A stretch of DNA of 64,000 bases from Paenibacillus silvae (lineage in GTDB: Bacteria > Bacillota > Bacilli > Paenibacillales > Paenibacillaceae), in contig NZ_BMFU01000016.1 in assembly GCF_014639235.1 (NCBI RefSeq), positions 39,043-103,042 of the forward strand, in the 5' to 3' direction. The notes beneath the pieces are model-generated. The model was not told where the DNA came from. It was given only the letters and a program-made list of their open reading frames with translations, and did no database searches. Positions 26,858 through 35,797 of this stretch are shown here, in pieces (the stretch's first letter is position 1; each line of letters opens with the position of its first letter). The position numbers and the translations under genes were made by a program.

Positions 26858-27172
26858 TCAAAAATCGATTCTGATGCCTACCTCTGTATCATCCGGCGGT
26901 TCAGGAATGCGATAAATTCCCCTGCATTTTAACTTTTCCACGTTGATCCAGTCCATGAAGTCATCCCCGCCGTAACTGCGAACAAACACCCCATACTCCA
27001 GTTCACCATCGAAATTAACGGATTCCATATATTGAGTAAATGGATGTTTCCCTTCAATGCTCTGCAAAAAATCAGAGAATTCGTTTCTCCACTCTTCGAT
27101 CTGCGCTGCATACTCGTCAGGGACATAATAATAGAAGCCTTCAGGGGTGTAATGCGAAATTTTCATGATCAT
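26858..27172 (-). CDS. Protein of unknown function (104 aa)
   Basis: Not recognised. It is a soluble, acidic protein with many aromatic residues (YYYVPDEY, DDFMDWINV). No signal peptide or membrane segment. The ATG at 27172 has GGAGG 8 bases upstream, so it is probably expressed. An immunity-type or phage-derived protein is possible, but nothing around it supports that. Confidence 0.7.
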   Translation of the reverse strand: MIMKISHYTPEGFYYYVPDEYAAQIEEWRNEFSDFLQSIEGKHPFTQYMESVNFDGELEYGVFVRSYGGDDFMDWINVEKLKCRGIYRIPEPPDDTEVGIRIDF

Positions 27173-27264
27173 CTAATATGCCTCCTAGAGTATGATCGTG
27201 ATTTAATTGCAAACTCATTCTTTAAAAGAATCTCCGAGCATCTCCGATTTTTTTGAATAAGAGG

Positions 27265-27672
27265 TTAGAGTTTCAAAATAGCCATACCTTCCTTCAGTTG
27301 TTCAGAAACAGCAGTATAATATTCAATGGCATCTGCAAGTTCTCGTTCCGTTTTATGTACCAAATAATATGAATACTTCTCCATCAACTCACGCTCGTTA
27401 AGCTCAATGGGTAGTCGAATGATCTCATAATAATCTGAACGCTCTGAGTTGGCAAAGAAACGATAACCTCTTTCGGATCGGCCAATATTCATAACCGTTT
27501 TGATGACTATTAATTCATCGCGCGTGAAGCTGCGAATCATCGCAGATCTTTTCTTATCCAACTCCAGTATGGCCTGTTCTTTTTCATGCTTATGTTTTGC
27601 GTCTACGATCTTACTTTCAATAGCGATGAGTGCTCTCATTCTTCCGGCAAGCTGGTTAGCTAACAAAACCAA
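27265..27672 (-). CDS. Protein of unknown function, coiled coil (135 aa)
   Basis: Not recognised. It is a mostly helical, charged protein with a likely coiled coil at about residues 18-45 (Lys/Glu-rich heptads) and a mixed C-terminal half. The TTG start has GGGGGG 9 bases upstream. It lies 92 bp upstream of the 104-residue unknown gene on the same strand, so the two may form an operon. A 195-bp element lies 75 bp upstream. Confidence 0.65.
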   Translation of the reverse strand: MVLLANQLAGRMRALIAIESKIVDAKHKHEKEQAILELDKKRSAMIRSFTRDELIVIKTVMNIGRSERGYRFFANSERSDYYEIIRLPIELNERELMEKYSYYLVHKTERELADAIEYYTAVSEQLKEGMAILKL

Positions 27673-28273
27673 TATGAAAATCCCCCCTTTCTCTTCTAAT
27701 GAACAAAAAGATAACTCGCATTCATTAGTTGATGGTGCAGGCGATCTTCTAACGATTCCCAGAAGCCTTATTTAGCCCCAAATGAGCTTTTTAGAATTCT
27801 AACGAATCGTAGTAACGCTATTTAAACAAACCAGCCCAATTCCACCCTGTTTCAGCCGGATTTTGGCCAAATAACGTCGCTGTGATTCGTTAGAATTTAT
27901 AAACCGGCAAAAACAACCAAATAAGCTCTCTCCGATTCGTTAGCAAACGGATCACGCATCCACCATATCGTATCAAGCGCGGGCACTCACCACGCATCCA
28001 CCACGTCGCATCAAGCACAACATGAGCAGCGCCTCTACCAAGCCGCTCAAGTCTTTCACAACACATAACCTGTACAATCTACCTGCATGATTCAAGTTGC
28101 GTTGCTGTTCCATCGCTGTTCCGCTGCACCTCTCCGTTCCTTCGGCAATTCCTGCTGTGCTGCTACGCTGGTCTAATGCACTTGTCGTCCGGTCCTCTGC
28201 GGACCTACGAGCAGCATCAGTACCGCGAGCTTATGCACAACACAGTCCATAACAATCCAACCGATGCTCTCCC
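27673..28273. other. Gene-free gap of 600 bp
   Basis: It holds the third 195-bp inverted-core element (27747-27943). The remaining 330 bp contain CACGCATCCACCA repeated twice (27952 and 27992) and otherwise nothing I can name. Confidence 0.7.
27747..27943. repeat. 195-bp-type inverted-core element, copy 3 (197 bp)
   Basis: Cores at 27747-27771, 27797-27821 (forward), 27869-27893 and 27919-27943 (inverted). The centre gap is 47 rather than 45 bp; all other spacings match the other copies. Confidence 0.9.
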
Positions 28274-29011
28274 TCAGACATGACGCTCTTTTACATAGCG
28301 CTTTGCTGCCACTCGTGCTTTTCCTCCCGTGAGCATTCTGTACAAGACAAGCGGCACAGTATACACCAGATACCCGATCATTCCACCGAGTGTATTCAGC
28401 ATCAGATCATCGACGTCAAAGATGCCTATCCCGGTCAGCAGCTGTGTCGCTTCATAACCCAAACTGAGCAGAAATGACAGAAACAGCACGTTGAGCCCAG
28501 TAAAAATAGAAGCACGAACCATGCCCGCAATCAAGATGCCAAACGGTATAAAGGCCACAATATTGCCCGCCAGATGGATGGCAGTCCCTGGTCGATGCAG
28601 CGAAAGACTGTGCCAGTCTCGTTTGATCTCCTGAAACGGTGTCAGATTGACCGTCCGTGTATGAATCAGGTCGGGTTGATGCAGAAATGCTGTCAGTCTG
28701 TCCCATACCCAACCCACATCAACCGCTCCTCCTTTGAACAAAATCAGTTTGGTCAGCAGGTAAAGATAGATCAGCAGGATGACGACCCAACCGATTCGGA
28801 ACGAATTCGATGGGCTCTTATGCTCCGCCTTATTCCTGCGCTGCTTGTATAGCTTACTTGGGTTATTTGGGTTGCTTGGGTTATTTGGGTTACTTGAATT
28901 GATCTGGTTACTTTGTCTGGTTTGTTTGCTCTCACCATATTCATCTTCATACGCATACCCATATTCCCACTCTCGGTGTTTGTACTTGTCGCTCGGCTTG
29001 CTCTGTCTCAT
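28274..29011 (-). CDS. VanZ-like membrane protein
   Basis: VanZ family, 245 residues. The first 65 residues are soluble and low-complexity, with repeated NPSNPNN units encoded by a GGGTTATTT-type DNA repeat. Membrane segments follow, with the family pattern HLAGNIVAFIPFGILI, LGYEATQLLTGIGIFDVDDLMLNTLGGMIGY. In enterococci VanZ raises teicoplanin resistance by an unknown route; most VanZ-like proteins have no proven role. The ATG at 29011 has GGAGGG 9 bases upstream. The transcript must start in or near the inverted-repeat element at 29056. Confidence 0.87.
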   Translation of the reverse strand: MRQSKPSDKYKHREWEYGYAYEDEYGESKQTRQSNQINSSNPNNPSNPNNPSKLYKQRRNKAEHKSPSNSFRIGWVVILLIYLYLLTKLILFKGGAVDVGWVWDRLTAFLHQPDLIHTRTVNLTPFQEIKRDWHSLSLHRPGTAIHLAGNIVAFIPFGILIAGMVRASIFTGLNVLFLSFLLSLGYEATQLLTGIGIFDVDDLMLNTLGGMIGYLVYTVPLVLYRMLTGGKARVAAKRYVKERHV

Positions 29012-29055
29012 GCTGTCTCTCCCTCCTCTACCCGGGCTTACGAGCACCGTACATA

Positions 29056-29260
29056 CTATATAAGTTGAACTAAACAAATCACAGTCCACTCCGATAAAAG
29101 AATAAGTTTCCAATCGCTGTCATTCCAGATTTCTTTAATTCCCCTTTTAAGGGGAAAATACGATGATAAGCGTATGCTTCCAATGCAGCTTCTTTGCAGT
29201 AAATTTTCAGGCACGACCGCTTCACTTATTCAGTTTTTTCTGTCCTCTCCTCTGGCACAT
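29056..29260 (+). repeat. MITE-like element, copy 1
   Basis: The left terminal repeat CTATATAAGTTGAACTA is at 29056-29072, followed by CACAGTCCACTCCGAT. The interior matches the 42421 copy in reverse orientation, including a TCCCC/GGGGA hairpin core and TTTTTTCTGTCCTCTCC near the right side. The right terminal repeat is not recognisable, so the end is approximate. Confidence 0.75.
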
Positions 29261-29356
29261 TGCTCTACTGATTGTGGCCCTGCAACGGTGATATTGTTTG
29301 TAACTCCTGTTACAACCTGCGTTGCCATCGCAGGCGCTGCACAGAACTTATTACAA

Positions 29357-30220
29357 TCACTTCTTAACGGTAACAATAACGCCTTCCATATTGTCACCAG
29401 ATATATCGTAAGGCTCATTCACTGGCAGATATACCGGGGTATCCTTCGACACCCGATAATAATGGATATGATACGTTTCGCCGTTCAGATCAACGGTGAC
29501 GTTTTTCTTTTCTTTTAACATCTCCAGATACTCTTCTAACACCATATCATTCTTCGCCATCACTGCACTGTGCGGCATGCCAACATATCTGAAATGCCAG
29601 GGCTCATACTGAATCCCCGTCACTTTCACTTTATCCTTGGGATATCGCAAAATAAAACCGTATTTCCACGCATTCTTCTCCAGCCATGCGCCTTCAGGAG
29701 CTTCACTCATCGCGGCCAGGCTGGAGCCTACGTCCAGAGACAATCCCAGATTATGCTCGCTGTAGCCAGCAGGCAGTGCGTAGTCCGAACCTTTTTCCCG
29801 ATACAGCTCGTCCTGCTTCTCAAAATCTCTGTACCCGCTGCTCATCAGAAAATATCGTACATCCTCTGCTCCGGCCGCTTCCACCATCTTCCGAAATCGT
29901 TCCGCCACCTCACGGGATAACATCAGTCTCTGATCCATCAATCCGTAACCTTGAACAAGCGCTGCCTCTTCAGCCACATTTACAATATCGGAGCGAACAC
30001 CCTCCGGCCGAATGGCATGTTTCGAATTCACAAGCACGAGATTACCTTTATGTATTTGCTCTTTCATATCCTCACCCGACACTGCCTTGTAACCAGCATG
30101 CTTCTCGTCGTTGTTCAAAATGATAACCGGCTTCTCCTTTTTCTCGCCCAAGACTGCCGGCGCTTGCGCTATGATATATCCAATCAGGATGATACATATC
30201 AGAAAGCCCCACTTTTTCAT
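29357..30220 (-). CDS. D-alanyl-D-alanine carboxypeptidase, VanY family
   Basis: Zn-dependent D,D-carboxypeptidase predicted to trim the last D-Ala from peptidoglycan stems or precursors outside the membrane. It has 287 residues with an N-terminal membrane anchor (about 5-20). The VanY motifs are complete: SSGYRDFEKQ, SEHNLGLSLDV with H156 and D163, and EPWHFRY with E206 and H209. The ATG at 30220 follows GGAGGAG. It lies 80 bp after the sensor kinase gene in the same direction, so the two-component system probably controls it. Confidence 0.9.
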   Translation of the reverse strand: MKKWGFLICIILIGYIIAQAPAVLGEKKEKPVIILNNDEKHAGYKAVSGEDMKEQIHKGNLVLVNSKHAIRPEGVRSDIVNVAEEAALVQGYGLMDQRLMLSREVAERFRKMVEAAGAEDVRYFLMSSGYRDFEKQDELYREKGSDYALPAGYSEHNLGLSLDVGSSLAAMSEAPEGAWLEKNAWKYGFILRYPKDKVKVTGIQYEPWHFRYVGMPHSAVMAKNDMVLEEYLEMLKEKKNVTVDLNGETYHIHYYRVSKDTPVYLPVNEPYDISGDNMEGVIVTVKK

Positions 30221-30300
30221 CACTTGCTCCTCCTTCCCATCATACTTCAAGGGTAGACGAAACAATTTAAAGAAAACGCAGGGCAATTATAAAGTTTTTC

Positions 30301-31407
30301 TTAAATTTCACGAACGGTCTGCTGGAAAGCAGGCAAACGAACCTCAAATCTGGTGCGTACCACATCACTAACAACCGATATGACACCTTCATGCTGTTCC
30401 ACAATGTTACGCGCAATGAATAATCCGAGACCCGTGCCCCCATCTTGAGATGACCGCGCCCGATCCCCTGTATAATACATGTCAAAAATACGCGGAAGAT
30501 CGTCAGGATGAATATGCCCGCCATAGTTCGTCACCTGAATAACGACCTGGCCCTCTTCCAGATATCCGTTGATGTCCACATACATGCCGTCCTTGCCATG
30601 CCGCGCAGCGTTAATCAGCAAATTCTCGAACACGCGGGCGAGCAGCTCTCCGTCTCCGAATACGGTAAGATCGTTCTCCATATGTAAACGGGTAACCAGA
30701 TGATTTTTTTCGAAAACAGGATAGAGCTCCTCATTCAGCTGCTTTAACAGCTCGCTCAGGTCCAGCCGCGTTTGATGCACAGGCAGCCTGCCGTAGTTCA
30801 TACGTGTAATCTCAAACAGATCATCAATCAGCTTCTCCAGCCTCTGGGACTTCGCAAACGCAATCGCGGTAAAGTGCCTTACCTGCTCCTCCGTCAACTG
30901 ATCATCCTTCATTAGCAGATCCAGATAACCCAGCACGGAGGTCAGCGGTGTCCGCAAATCATGTGCCAGATTCACAACGAGTTGATCCTTGCTGCTCTCT
31001 GCAAAATCACCACGTTCCACCGCTTCGCGCAGTTTCTGACTCGCCAGATTTACACTCTCCGCAAGTGCACCCAATTCGTCTTTGGCTACAATCTGCACCT
31101 GATGATCAAAATCTCCGTTAGCCATATGATTAATGCCGACAGAAATCTCTTTGAAATAGGTTACGTACGGCTTCGTAAACAAGTAGAAAAATAAAATCGC
31201 AAGCGGGATAAACAGGATCATAAACACATAAATATCCCCGATGCTTCTCATGATATGACGATACTCCGCTAGCTGATCCTCTGCCCTCACACCCATATAG
31301 TACATCTGCAGCAGCTTATACACGATAAACGTTACCACGCCAGAAGCGAGCATGCTCAGACCAAGCAGCATAATCATCGTTGTGCGAAAGCTTCTCCGTT
31401 TAGTCAT
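30301..31407 (-). CDS. Sensor histidine kinase, VanS-like
   Basis: Membrane kinase of 368 residues. Membrane segments lie at about 11-33 and 58-78 with a short external loop. HAMP is at about 80-130. The phospho-acceptor is H149 in NLAHDLRTPLTSVLGYLDLL, and the ATPase domain has FENLLINAARHG and GGTGLGLFIA. The sequence and the neighbouring VanR-like regulator and VanY resemble glycopeptide-sensing systems, but the real signal is unknown. Its start overlaps the regulator gene by 8 bp. Confidence 0.9.
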   Translation of the reverse strand: MTKRRSFRTTMIMLLGLSMLASGVVTFIVYKLLQMYYMGVRAEDQLAEYRHIMRSIGDIYVFMILFIPLAILFFYLFTKPYVTYFKEISVGINHMANGDFDHQVQIVAKDELGALAESVNLASQKLREAVERGDFAESSKDQLVVNLAHDLRTPLTSVLGYLDLLMKDDQLTEEQVRHFTAIAFAKSQRLEKLIDDLFEITRMNYGRLPVHQTRLDLSELLKQLNEELYPVFEKNHLVTRLHMENDLTVFGDGELLARVFENLLINAARHGKDGMYVDINGYLEEGQVVIQVTNYGGHIHPDDLPRIFDMYYTGDRARSSQDGGTGLGLFIARNIVEQHEGVISVVSDVVRTRFEVRLPAFQQTVREI

Positions 31408-32098
31408 TGAACGTGTACCCCACGCCCCAGATCGTTTTGATAAACTTGTTCTTGTCTATGTCTTCTCCCAGCTTCCTGCGCAGTGTGCGAATATGCACCA
31501 TGACGGTATTGCCGCTTTCGAAATAAGCCTCGCCCCACACCTTTTCAAAAATACTCTCTGCGCTGAACACCTGTTTCGGATTGCTTGCAAGCAGCACCAG
31601 AATATCAAATTCCTTCGGTGTTAATTCCAGCGGTTTACCGTAAAGCGTCACGCTATGCTGGTCTGGCACAATGACAAGACCGCCTTTTTCAAGTATGGGG
31701 CGCTGCGCCGCCGCTGTGGACTGGCTGAATTGCAGGAAACGCCGCAATTGAGAATTCACGCGAGCGACAAGCTCCATCGGATTAAACGGTTTGGTCATAT
31801 AATCATCGGCACCCATCACGAGCCCCGTAATTTTATCCATATCCGAAGTTTTGGCACTCAGAAAAATGATTGGAAAATGATGCTGCTCCCGTATTTTACG
31901 TGTCAATTCATACCCGTCCATGCCCGGCATCATAATGTCCAGAACAGCCAGATCAATCGCCTGTGTCTGAACTGCTTGCAACGCAGACTGTCCGTCTGAT
32001 GCCGTGACGGTGTGATATCCTTCTTTTTCCAAATGCAAAGCAACGAGATCCGCAATCTCTATTTCATCGTCCGCAATCAGAATCGTAATTCGCTTCAT
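31400..32098 (-). CDS. OmpR-family response regulator, VanR-like
   Basis: 232-residue DNA-binding response regulator. The receiver domain has acidic residues D10/D11, phospho-acceptor D54 (AVLDIMMPGMDG) and K103 (MTKPF). A winged-helix output domain follows (about 130-232), ending in GVGYTFND. The ATG has AGGAG about 11 bases upstream. First gene of a regulator-kinase-carboxypeptidase set. An inverted-repeat element lies 87 bp upstream, so the promoter is squeezed between it and the gene or lies within it. Confidence 0.93.
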   Translation of the reverse strand: MKRITILIADDEIEIADLVALHLEKEGYHTVTASDGQSALQAVQTQAIDLAVLDIMMPGMDGYELTRKIREQHHFPIIFLSAKTSDMDKITGLVMGADDYMTKPFNPMELVARVNSQLRRFLQFSQSTAAAQRPILEKGGLVIVPDQHSVTLYGKPLELTPKEFDILVLLASNPKQVFSAESIFEKVWGEAYFESGNTVMVHIRTLRRKLGEDIDKNKFIKTIWGVGYTFND

Positions 32099-32184
32099 TG
32101 CTTATTTCACTCCTATATGGGATGCTGGGCATATAATACCTATGAATCTAACAGATAACGACCAGATAAACAATTAAAGCAAGG

Positions 32185-32376
32185 CTATTTAAGTTAGACA
32201 AATGTTTTACACAGTCCACTCCGATGACAGAATAACCTTCCGATCGCTGTTATCCCCAGATTTTTTTGATTCCCTTCTCTAATGGGGAAAATCCGGTGAT
32301 AAAGGCGAACGCTTTGCTTCTCCAGGTTTTTTCTGTCCTCTCCGTTCAAGTGTAAAAAATAGTTCAACACATATAG
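32185..32376 (+). repeat. MITE-like element, copy 2
   Basis: 192 bp. The left end CTATTTAAGTTAGAC (32185) and right end TAGTTCAACACATATAG (32360-32376) are imperfect inverted repeats of the family ends. The interior shows CACAGTCCACTCCGATGACAG, a hairpin from TTATCCCCAGATTTT to AAAATCCGGTGATAA, and TTTTTTCTGTCCTCTCCGTT. It fills the divergent promoter region between the VanR-like gene and the WYL regulator gene. Confidence 0.82.
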
Positions 32377-32402
32377 ACCCATATATGAAAGGAAACCAAA
32401 CT

Positions 32403-33353
32403 ATGAAACTGGAGCGTTTGTTAGCCATCGTGGTGCTGCTCATTAACCGCGGGCGTTTGCAGGCGAAAGAACTGGCCGACATGTTTGAAGTATCCGTTCG
32501 CACGATCTATCGGGACATCGACACACTGGGCCAAGCCGGCATCCCGGTCGTGACGTATCAGGGAGCAAGCGGCGGAATCGGACTTACCGAAGGTTATCGT
32601 CTGGATCGCAACCTGTTGACGGATAAAGACCTCGTGTCCATCGTCACCGCGCTGCGCAGTATCTCCACCTCGCACACGAATACTGCAAGAGAGTTACTGG
32701 TTGAGAAGCTGAGCAGTATCGTACCCGAAGCTAAAAATGAAGATTTTCAAGCCAGCACTCACCGCTTCATCGTGGATTATTCCACATGGACACATCCCGA
32801 AGCGCTGCAGCAGAAATTAAAGGTTATTGATCAGGGCATAGATCAGCTGCAGTGTATTCGTTTTGCCTATTGCAGTGCCGAAGGAGCACAGACCTGCCGG
32901 ACGGTTGAGCCTCACACCCTTGTACTGAAAAGGCACGCGTGGTACCTGTATGCCTTCTGTCATGAGCGAAATGAATTTCGCATGTTCAAGCTGGTGCGGA
33001 TGAAGGAGGTCACTCTGGATACACAGCATTTTGAACGGAAGGCCGTTAACCTTCAGGACAGACCTTGGCAGCAGGAATGGAGCCGCCCGGACAATCAGAT
33101 CGGCATAACGCTGAAATTCCATTCCCGTGTCCGGCATCTGGCGGAAGAATGGTTTGGCATTGAAAATGTACTGCCTGACGGGAACGGGTATTATATCAGT
33201 CAGGTTGCTTTCCCGGAAGATAACTGGCTGTATGGCTTTATTCTAGGCTTTGGCGCAGACGTGGAGGTGCTGGAGCCTCTGCATATTCGGGATAACGTCT
33301 GCCGCATTGCAGAGCAAATCGTGCAAAATTATAAACTCTCTGTTCAAACCTGA
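32403..33353 (+). CDS. Transcription regulator, YafY type with WYL domain
   Basis: 316 residues. The N-terminal winged helix-turn-helix at about 1-60 is KELADMFEVSVRTIYRDIDTLGQAGIPV. A WYL domain at about 140-230 (HTLVLKRHAWYLYAFCHERNEFRMFKLVRM) and a C-terminal WCX-like extension follow. WYL regulators usually sense a nucleotide or other small ligand. The ATG at 32403 has AAAGGA about 10 bases upstream. It lies 78 bp before the zinc-ribbon/effector-domain gene and probably regulates its own operon. Confidence 0.9.
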   Translation: MKLERLLAIVVLLINRGRLQAKELADMFEVSVRTIYRDIDTLGQAGIPVVTYQGASGGIGLTEGYRLDRNLLTDKDLVSIVTALRSISTSHTNTARELLVEKLSSIVPEAKNEDFQASTHRFIVDYSTWTHPEALQQKLKVIDQGIDQLQCIRFAYCSAEGAQTCRTVEPHTLVLKRHAWYLYAFCHERNEFRMFKLVRMKEVTLDTQHFERKAVNLQDRPWQQEWSRPDNQIGITLKFHSRVRHLAEEWFGIENVLPDGNGYYISQVAFPEDNWLYGFILGFGADVEVLEPLHIRDNVCRIAEQIVQNYKLSVQT

Positions 33354-33431
33354 CAGACAGCTGTCCAGTTCCTCCCCGTATACTTCAACTATGATCAGAT
33401 TGAAGCTGTACCTAAACCCGAGGAGGAATGA

Positions 33432-34256
33432 ATGATGAACGTTACGGTATGTCAAAGCTGTGGAATGCCGCTCACCAGTGCCGAACAATTCGGTACGGAG
33501 ATGGATGGAAGCCCGACCCGTGAATACTGCATTTATTGTTACAAGGATGGCAAGTTTGAGCAGCCAGGTATGTCACTTGAGGGCATGATTGAGATGTGCA
33601 CCACTATTCTCAAGCAGGAAGGCTTGGACGAAGAATCCGCCCGCTCGATGCTGCGCAACCAGCTGCCTTATCTGAAACGCTGGCAGTCTGCAGGAAGCAT
33701 AACCCCTACAGATAAAACAGGTTCAGACGCCCCGGCATCTTCGTCAGATGCAGCTGATGCAGCAAACAATGCCTCGTTCTCCAGAGAGCCTGTTCGCTAT
33801 GTAACCCTGCCTGGCAAAAGACTTGCCGGACTGTCAGCACGTACGACCAACGCAATTGAGATGAGCGGCGAAGGCAGCATCGGTGCGCTTTGGGCGCGTT
33901 ACTTTGCCTCAGAACATATTCCGGCTCCCGAGGCTGCACGTTATGGCTGTTACTCCGATTACACAGACGGTATTGCCGGTGAATATACCATCCTGGTCGG
34001 ACATGAGATCGGTGCGGAAGACTCGCTGCCCGAAGGCTTTGATGAGGTCCTGCTGCCTCCTGCGACTTATGCGGTGTTTACATCGAGAACCGGGCCGATG
34101 GTTGAGGTGGTCAGTGAATTATGGGGCGCGGTCTGGGCCTGGGAACACCAAAGTGATCGCACGTTTACGGGAGATTTTGAATATTACGATGAACGCAGCC
34201 TGGACCCGGGGAATATGCAGGTGGATGTATATATCGCGGTCAAAGAACGCAGATAA
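33432..34256 (+). CDS. Zinc-ribbon and GyrI-like effector-binding domain protein
   Basis: 274 residues with two parts. Residues 1-80 form a putative zinc ribbon domain with Cys7, Cys10, Cys33 and Cys36. After a Ser/Ala/Asp-rich linker, residues 117-274 match the GyrI-like/AraC effector-binding fold (RLAGLSARTTNAIEMSGEGSIGALW, EYTILVGHEI, YAVFTSRTGPMVEVV). Such proteins bind drugs or other small ligands. There is no DNA-binding domain. It is the second gene after the WYL regulator. GAGGAGG precedes two adjacent ATGs; either could be used. Confidence 0.85.
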   Translation: MMNVTVCQSCGMPLTSAEQFGTEMDGSPTREYCIYCYKDGKFEQPGMSLEGMIEMCTTILKQEGLDEESARSMLRNQLPYLKRWQSAGSITPTDKTGSDAPASSSDAADAANNASFSREPVRYVTLPGKRLAGLSARTTNAIEMSGEGSIGALWARYFASEHIPAPEAARYGCYSDYTDGIAGEYTILVGHEIGAEDSLPEGFDEVLLPPATYAVFTSRTGPMVEVVSELWGAVWAWEHQSDRTFTGDFEYYDERSLDPGNMQVDVYIAVKERR

Positions 34257-34819
34257 CACTTGGTTCAGCCTGGAGAAGATCGAACAGAAACGCGGGAAAC
34301 CATCAAAGCGAATAACAGAATTAAAGAATTGAAGACGTTAAGAGAAGGAACAACAGCTGCCAAGAGGTCTTGGCAGTTTTTTTTACATTTTCCGAGCAGT
34401 GTACCCCGACCATAGTACCAAGTTAGTTAGCATATACCATACCTAGTTACTTGGACATATGCCTTAAAAGCAAGCACCATTGACTTCTTTAAAATTAGGA
34501 CCATTCGCATAACACCTGTTTCCCTGCTCCCATCTTCGCTCTCTCATATCAGGTTCTTTATTCCTGAATTCCCTTAAAACCGTTTACATCCTGCGAATAC
34601 CGGGTAAAATCACTACATCCGAGTCGGAATTGGTTGTCCATTCCCGCTCTTTCATGTAACAAGTCATATGTACCTATGCGTGAACAAGGTGAATATATTT
34701 TATTTTGAAATGACACAACTCACTTCTCAAATACATATGAAATATACAACTCAACATAAATAAATGAATTAAACCAATACAATGATGCATGTCCATCATG
34801 CATGTAAGGAGGAACCAAG
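34257..34819. other. Gap with terminator and leader of a small gene
   Basis: It contains a terminator at 34357-34384. A cre-like site TAAAACCGTTTACA (one mismatch) lies at 34575-34588. A small palindrome ATGCAT-N7-ATGCAT stands just before the AAGGAGG of the 55-residue ORF. Nothing else is recognisable. Confidence 0.5.
34357..34384 (+). terminator. Intrinsic terminator after the effector-domain gene
   Basis: CTGCCAAG at 34357-34364 pairs with CTTGGCAG at 34369-34376 and is followed by a run of T residues. Confidence 0.85.
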
Positions 34820-34987
34820 ATGATCCGCATGCCTATTCAGCAAATGATCCCGTATCACCACCAATATCCACGCAACACGGCGACCGCTGCTCCGAAGAAA
34901 GAAAATGAGAACACTCAAGGCCTATCCTTCCATGAAATTTTACAGCAAAAAATGGCGAAAAAGAACGTATCCATGAATATGAGATAA
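34820..34987 (+). CDS. Small ORF of 55 residues
   Basis: Not recognised. An ATG at 34820 has a very strong ribosome site (TAAGGAGGA, about 7 bases upstream). The peptide starts MIRMPIQQMIPYHHQYP, has a Lys/Glu/Asn-rich middle and ends with a short helix LSFHEILQQKMAKKN. Strong initiation signals, a clean stop and isolation from other genes favour a real small protein. Secretion is unlikely, as there is no hydrophobic stretch. Confidence 0.6.
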   Translation: MIRMPIQQMIPYHHQYPRNTATAAPKKENENTQGLSFHEILQQKMAKKNVSMNMR

Positions 34988-35122
34988 CGCTTTACATCTG
35001 TTCCCCCACTCCCTATACTACGGTAAAAGTGACATTTCAGGCGTGGCTGTGTTTACCTGTGACTCATTCATTGTGTGTTCTGGGCGCGCCTTATCGTCAC
35101 CTCTACATAAAGGGGATGGCCT

Positions 35123-35797
35123 ATGACCACAATTGCCTGTTTCCACGCACACCACTCCAACATCAGACTGATCGAGCAAGCACTGGCTTCTTATGCTGTA
35201 GAACTGGTTCACTATGTGGACCCGGGTCTTGATCGACTCAAGCATGATGAGGACTTCAACAACACTCTTGTTCGGGAAAAAGTAAACCAGACACTGCAAT
35301 GGATGAGCCGTTGTCATGCCGATGTCATTCTTGTGACGTGCACCTTGTTTGCAGCTGTACTGGAACAAACGCAACCGTTGCCGATTCCGGTAACGGGCAT
35401 TGATGATTCACTTCTCGCCATGATGAGAAGGCAGCCGAAACGATATTTGCTGGCGTTTACGAATCCTGCGACAGTTGAGCCGACAATGGCCCGGTATCGT
35501 GAACATCTGGATCGGCATGGAGCAGAAAAAGACAAGCCCGAGCTTGAATCCGTGCTGCTGCCAGGCCTGTTTGATATGGTCATGCGGGGGGACCAGGACG
35601 GCTATCTTGCGGCTTTGGAAGAAGCATTGCACCAGCTAGCCCTTGAACGCAAGGACACCTGCCTGGTAGCCGCCCAGCTCTCCATGGCCCCTGCTGCTGA
35701 GCAAGCATCCCTGAGTGCAGGTGTGGCCATCTATACACCACTATCAACGTTGAGCCCGACTCTGGAGCGAGATATCGGCATTAAACAGAAGGTATAA
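35123..35797 (+). CDS. Asp/Glu racemase-like protein, function unknown
   Basis: 224 residues. The layout (short beta-alpha units, a Cys-containing ILVTCTLF stretch near residue 74 and DTCLVAAQLSMAP near residue 183) is reminiscent of the Asp/Glu racemase superfamily, which uses two cysteines from two half-domains. The usual CNT and GCT motifs are not exact, so catalysis is uncertain. The ATG follows AAAGGGGATGG. It stands alone between non-coding stretches. A hairpin with no T run lies at 35961-36003. Confidence 0.55.
   Translation: MTTIACFHAHHSNIRLIEQALASYAVELVHYVDPGLDRLKHDEDFNNTLVREKVNQTLQWMSRCHADVILVTCTLFAAVLEQTQPLPIPVTGIDDSLLAMMRRQPKRYLLAFTNPATVEPTMARYREHLDRHGAEKDKPELESVLLPGLFDMVMRGDQDGYLAALEEALHQLALERKDTCLVAAQLSMAPAAEQASLSAGVAIYTPLSTLSPTLERDIGIKQKV

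Noticed and set aside
28274..32098. Complete glycopeptide resistance operon
   Set aside because: Genes for VanH, a D-Ala-D-Lac ligase and VanX are absent, so only regulator, kinase, VanY-like and VanZ-like proteins can be claimed.
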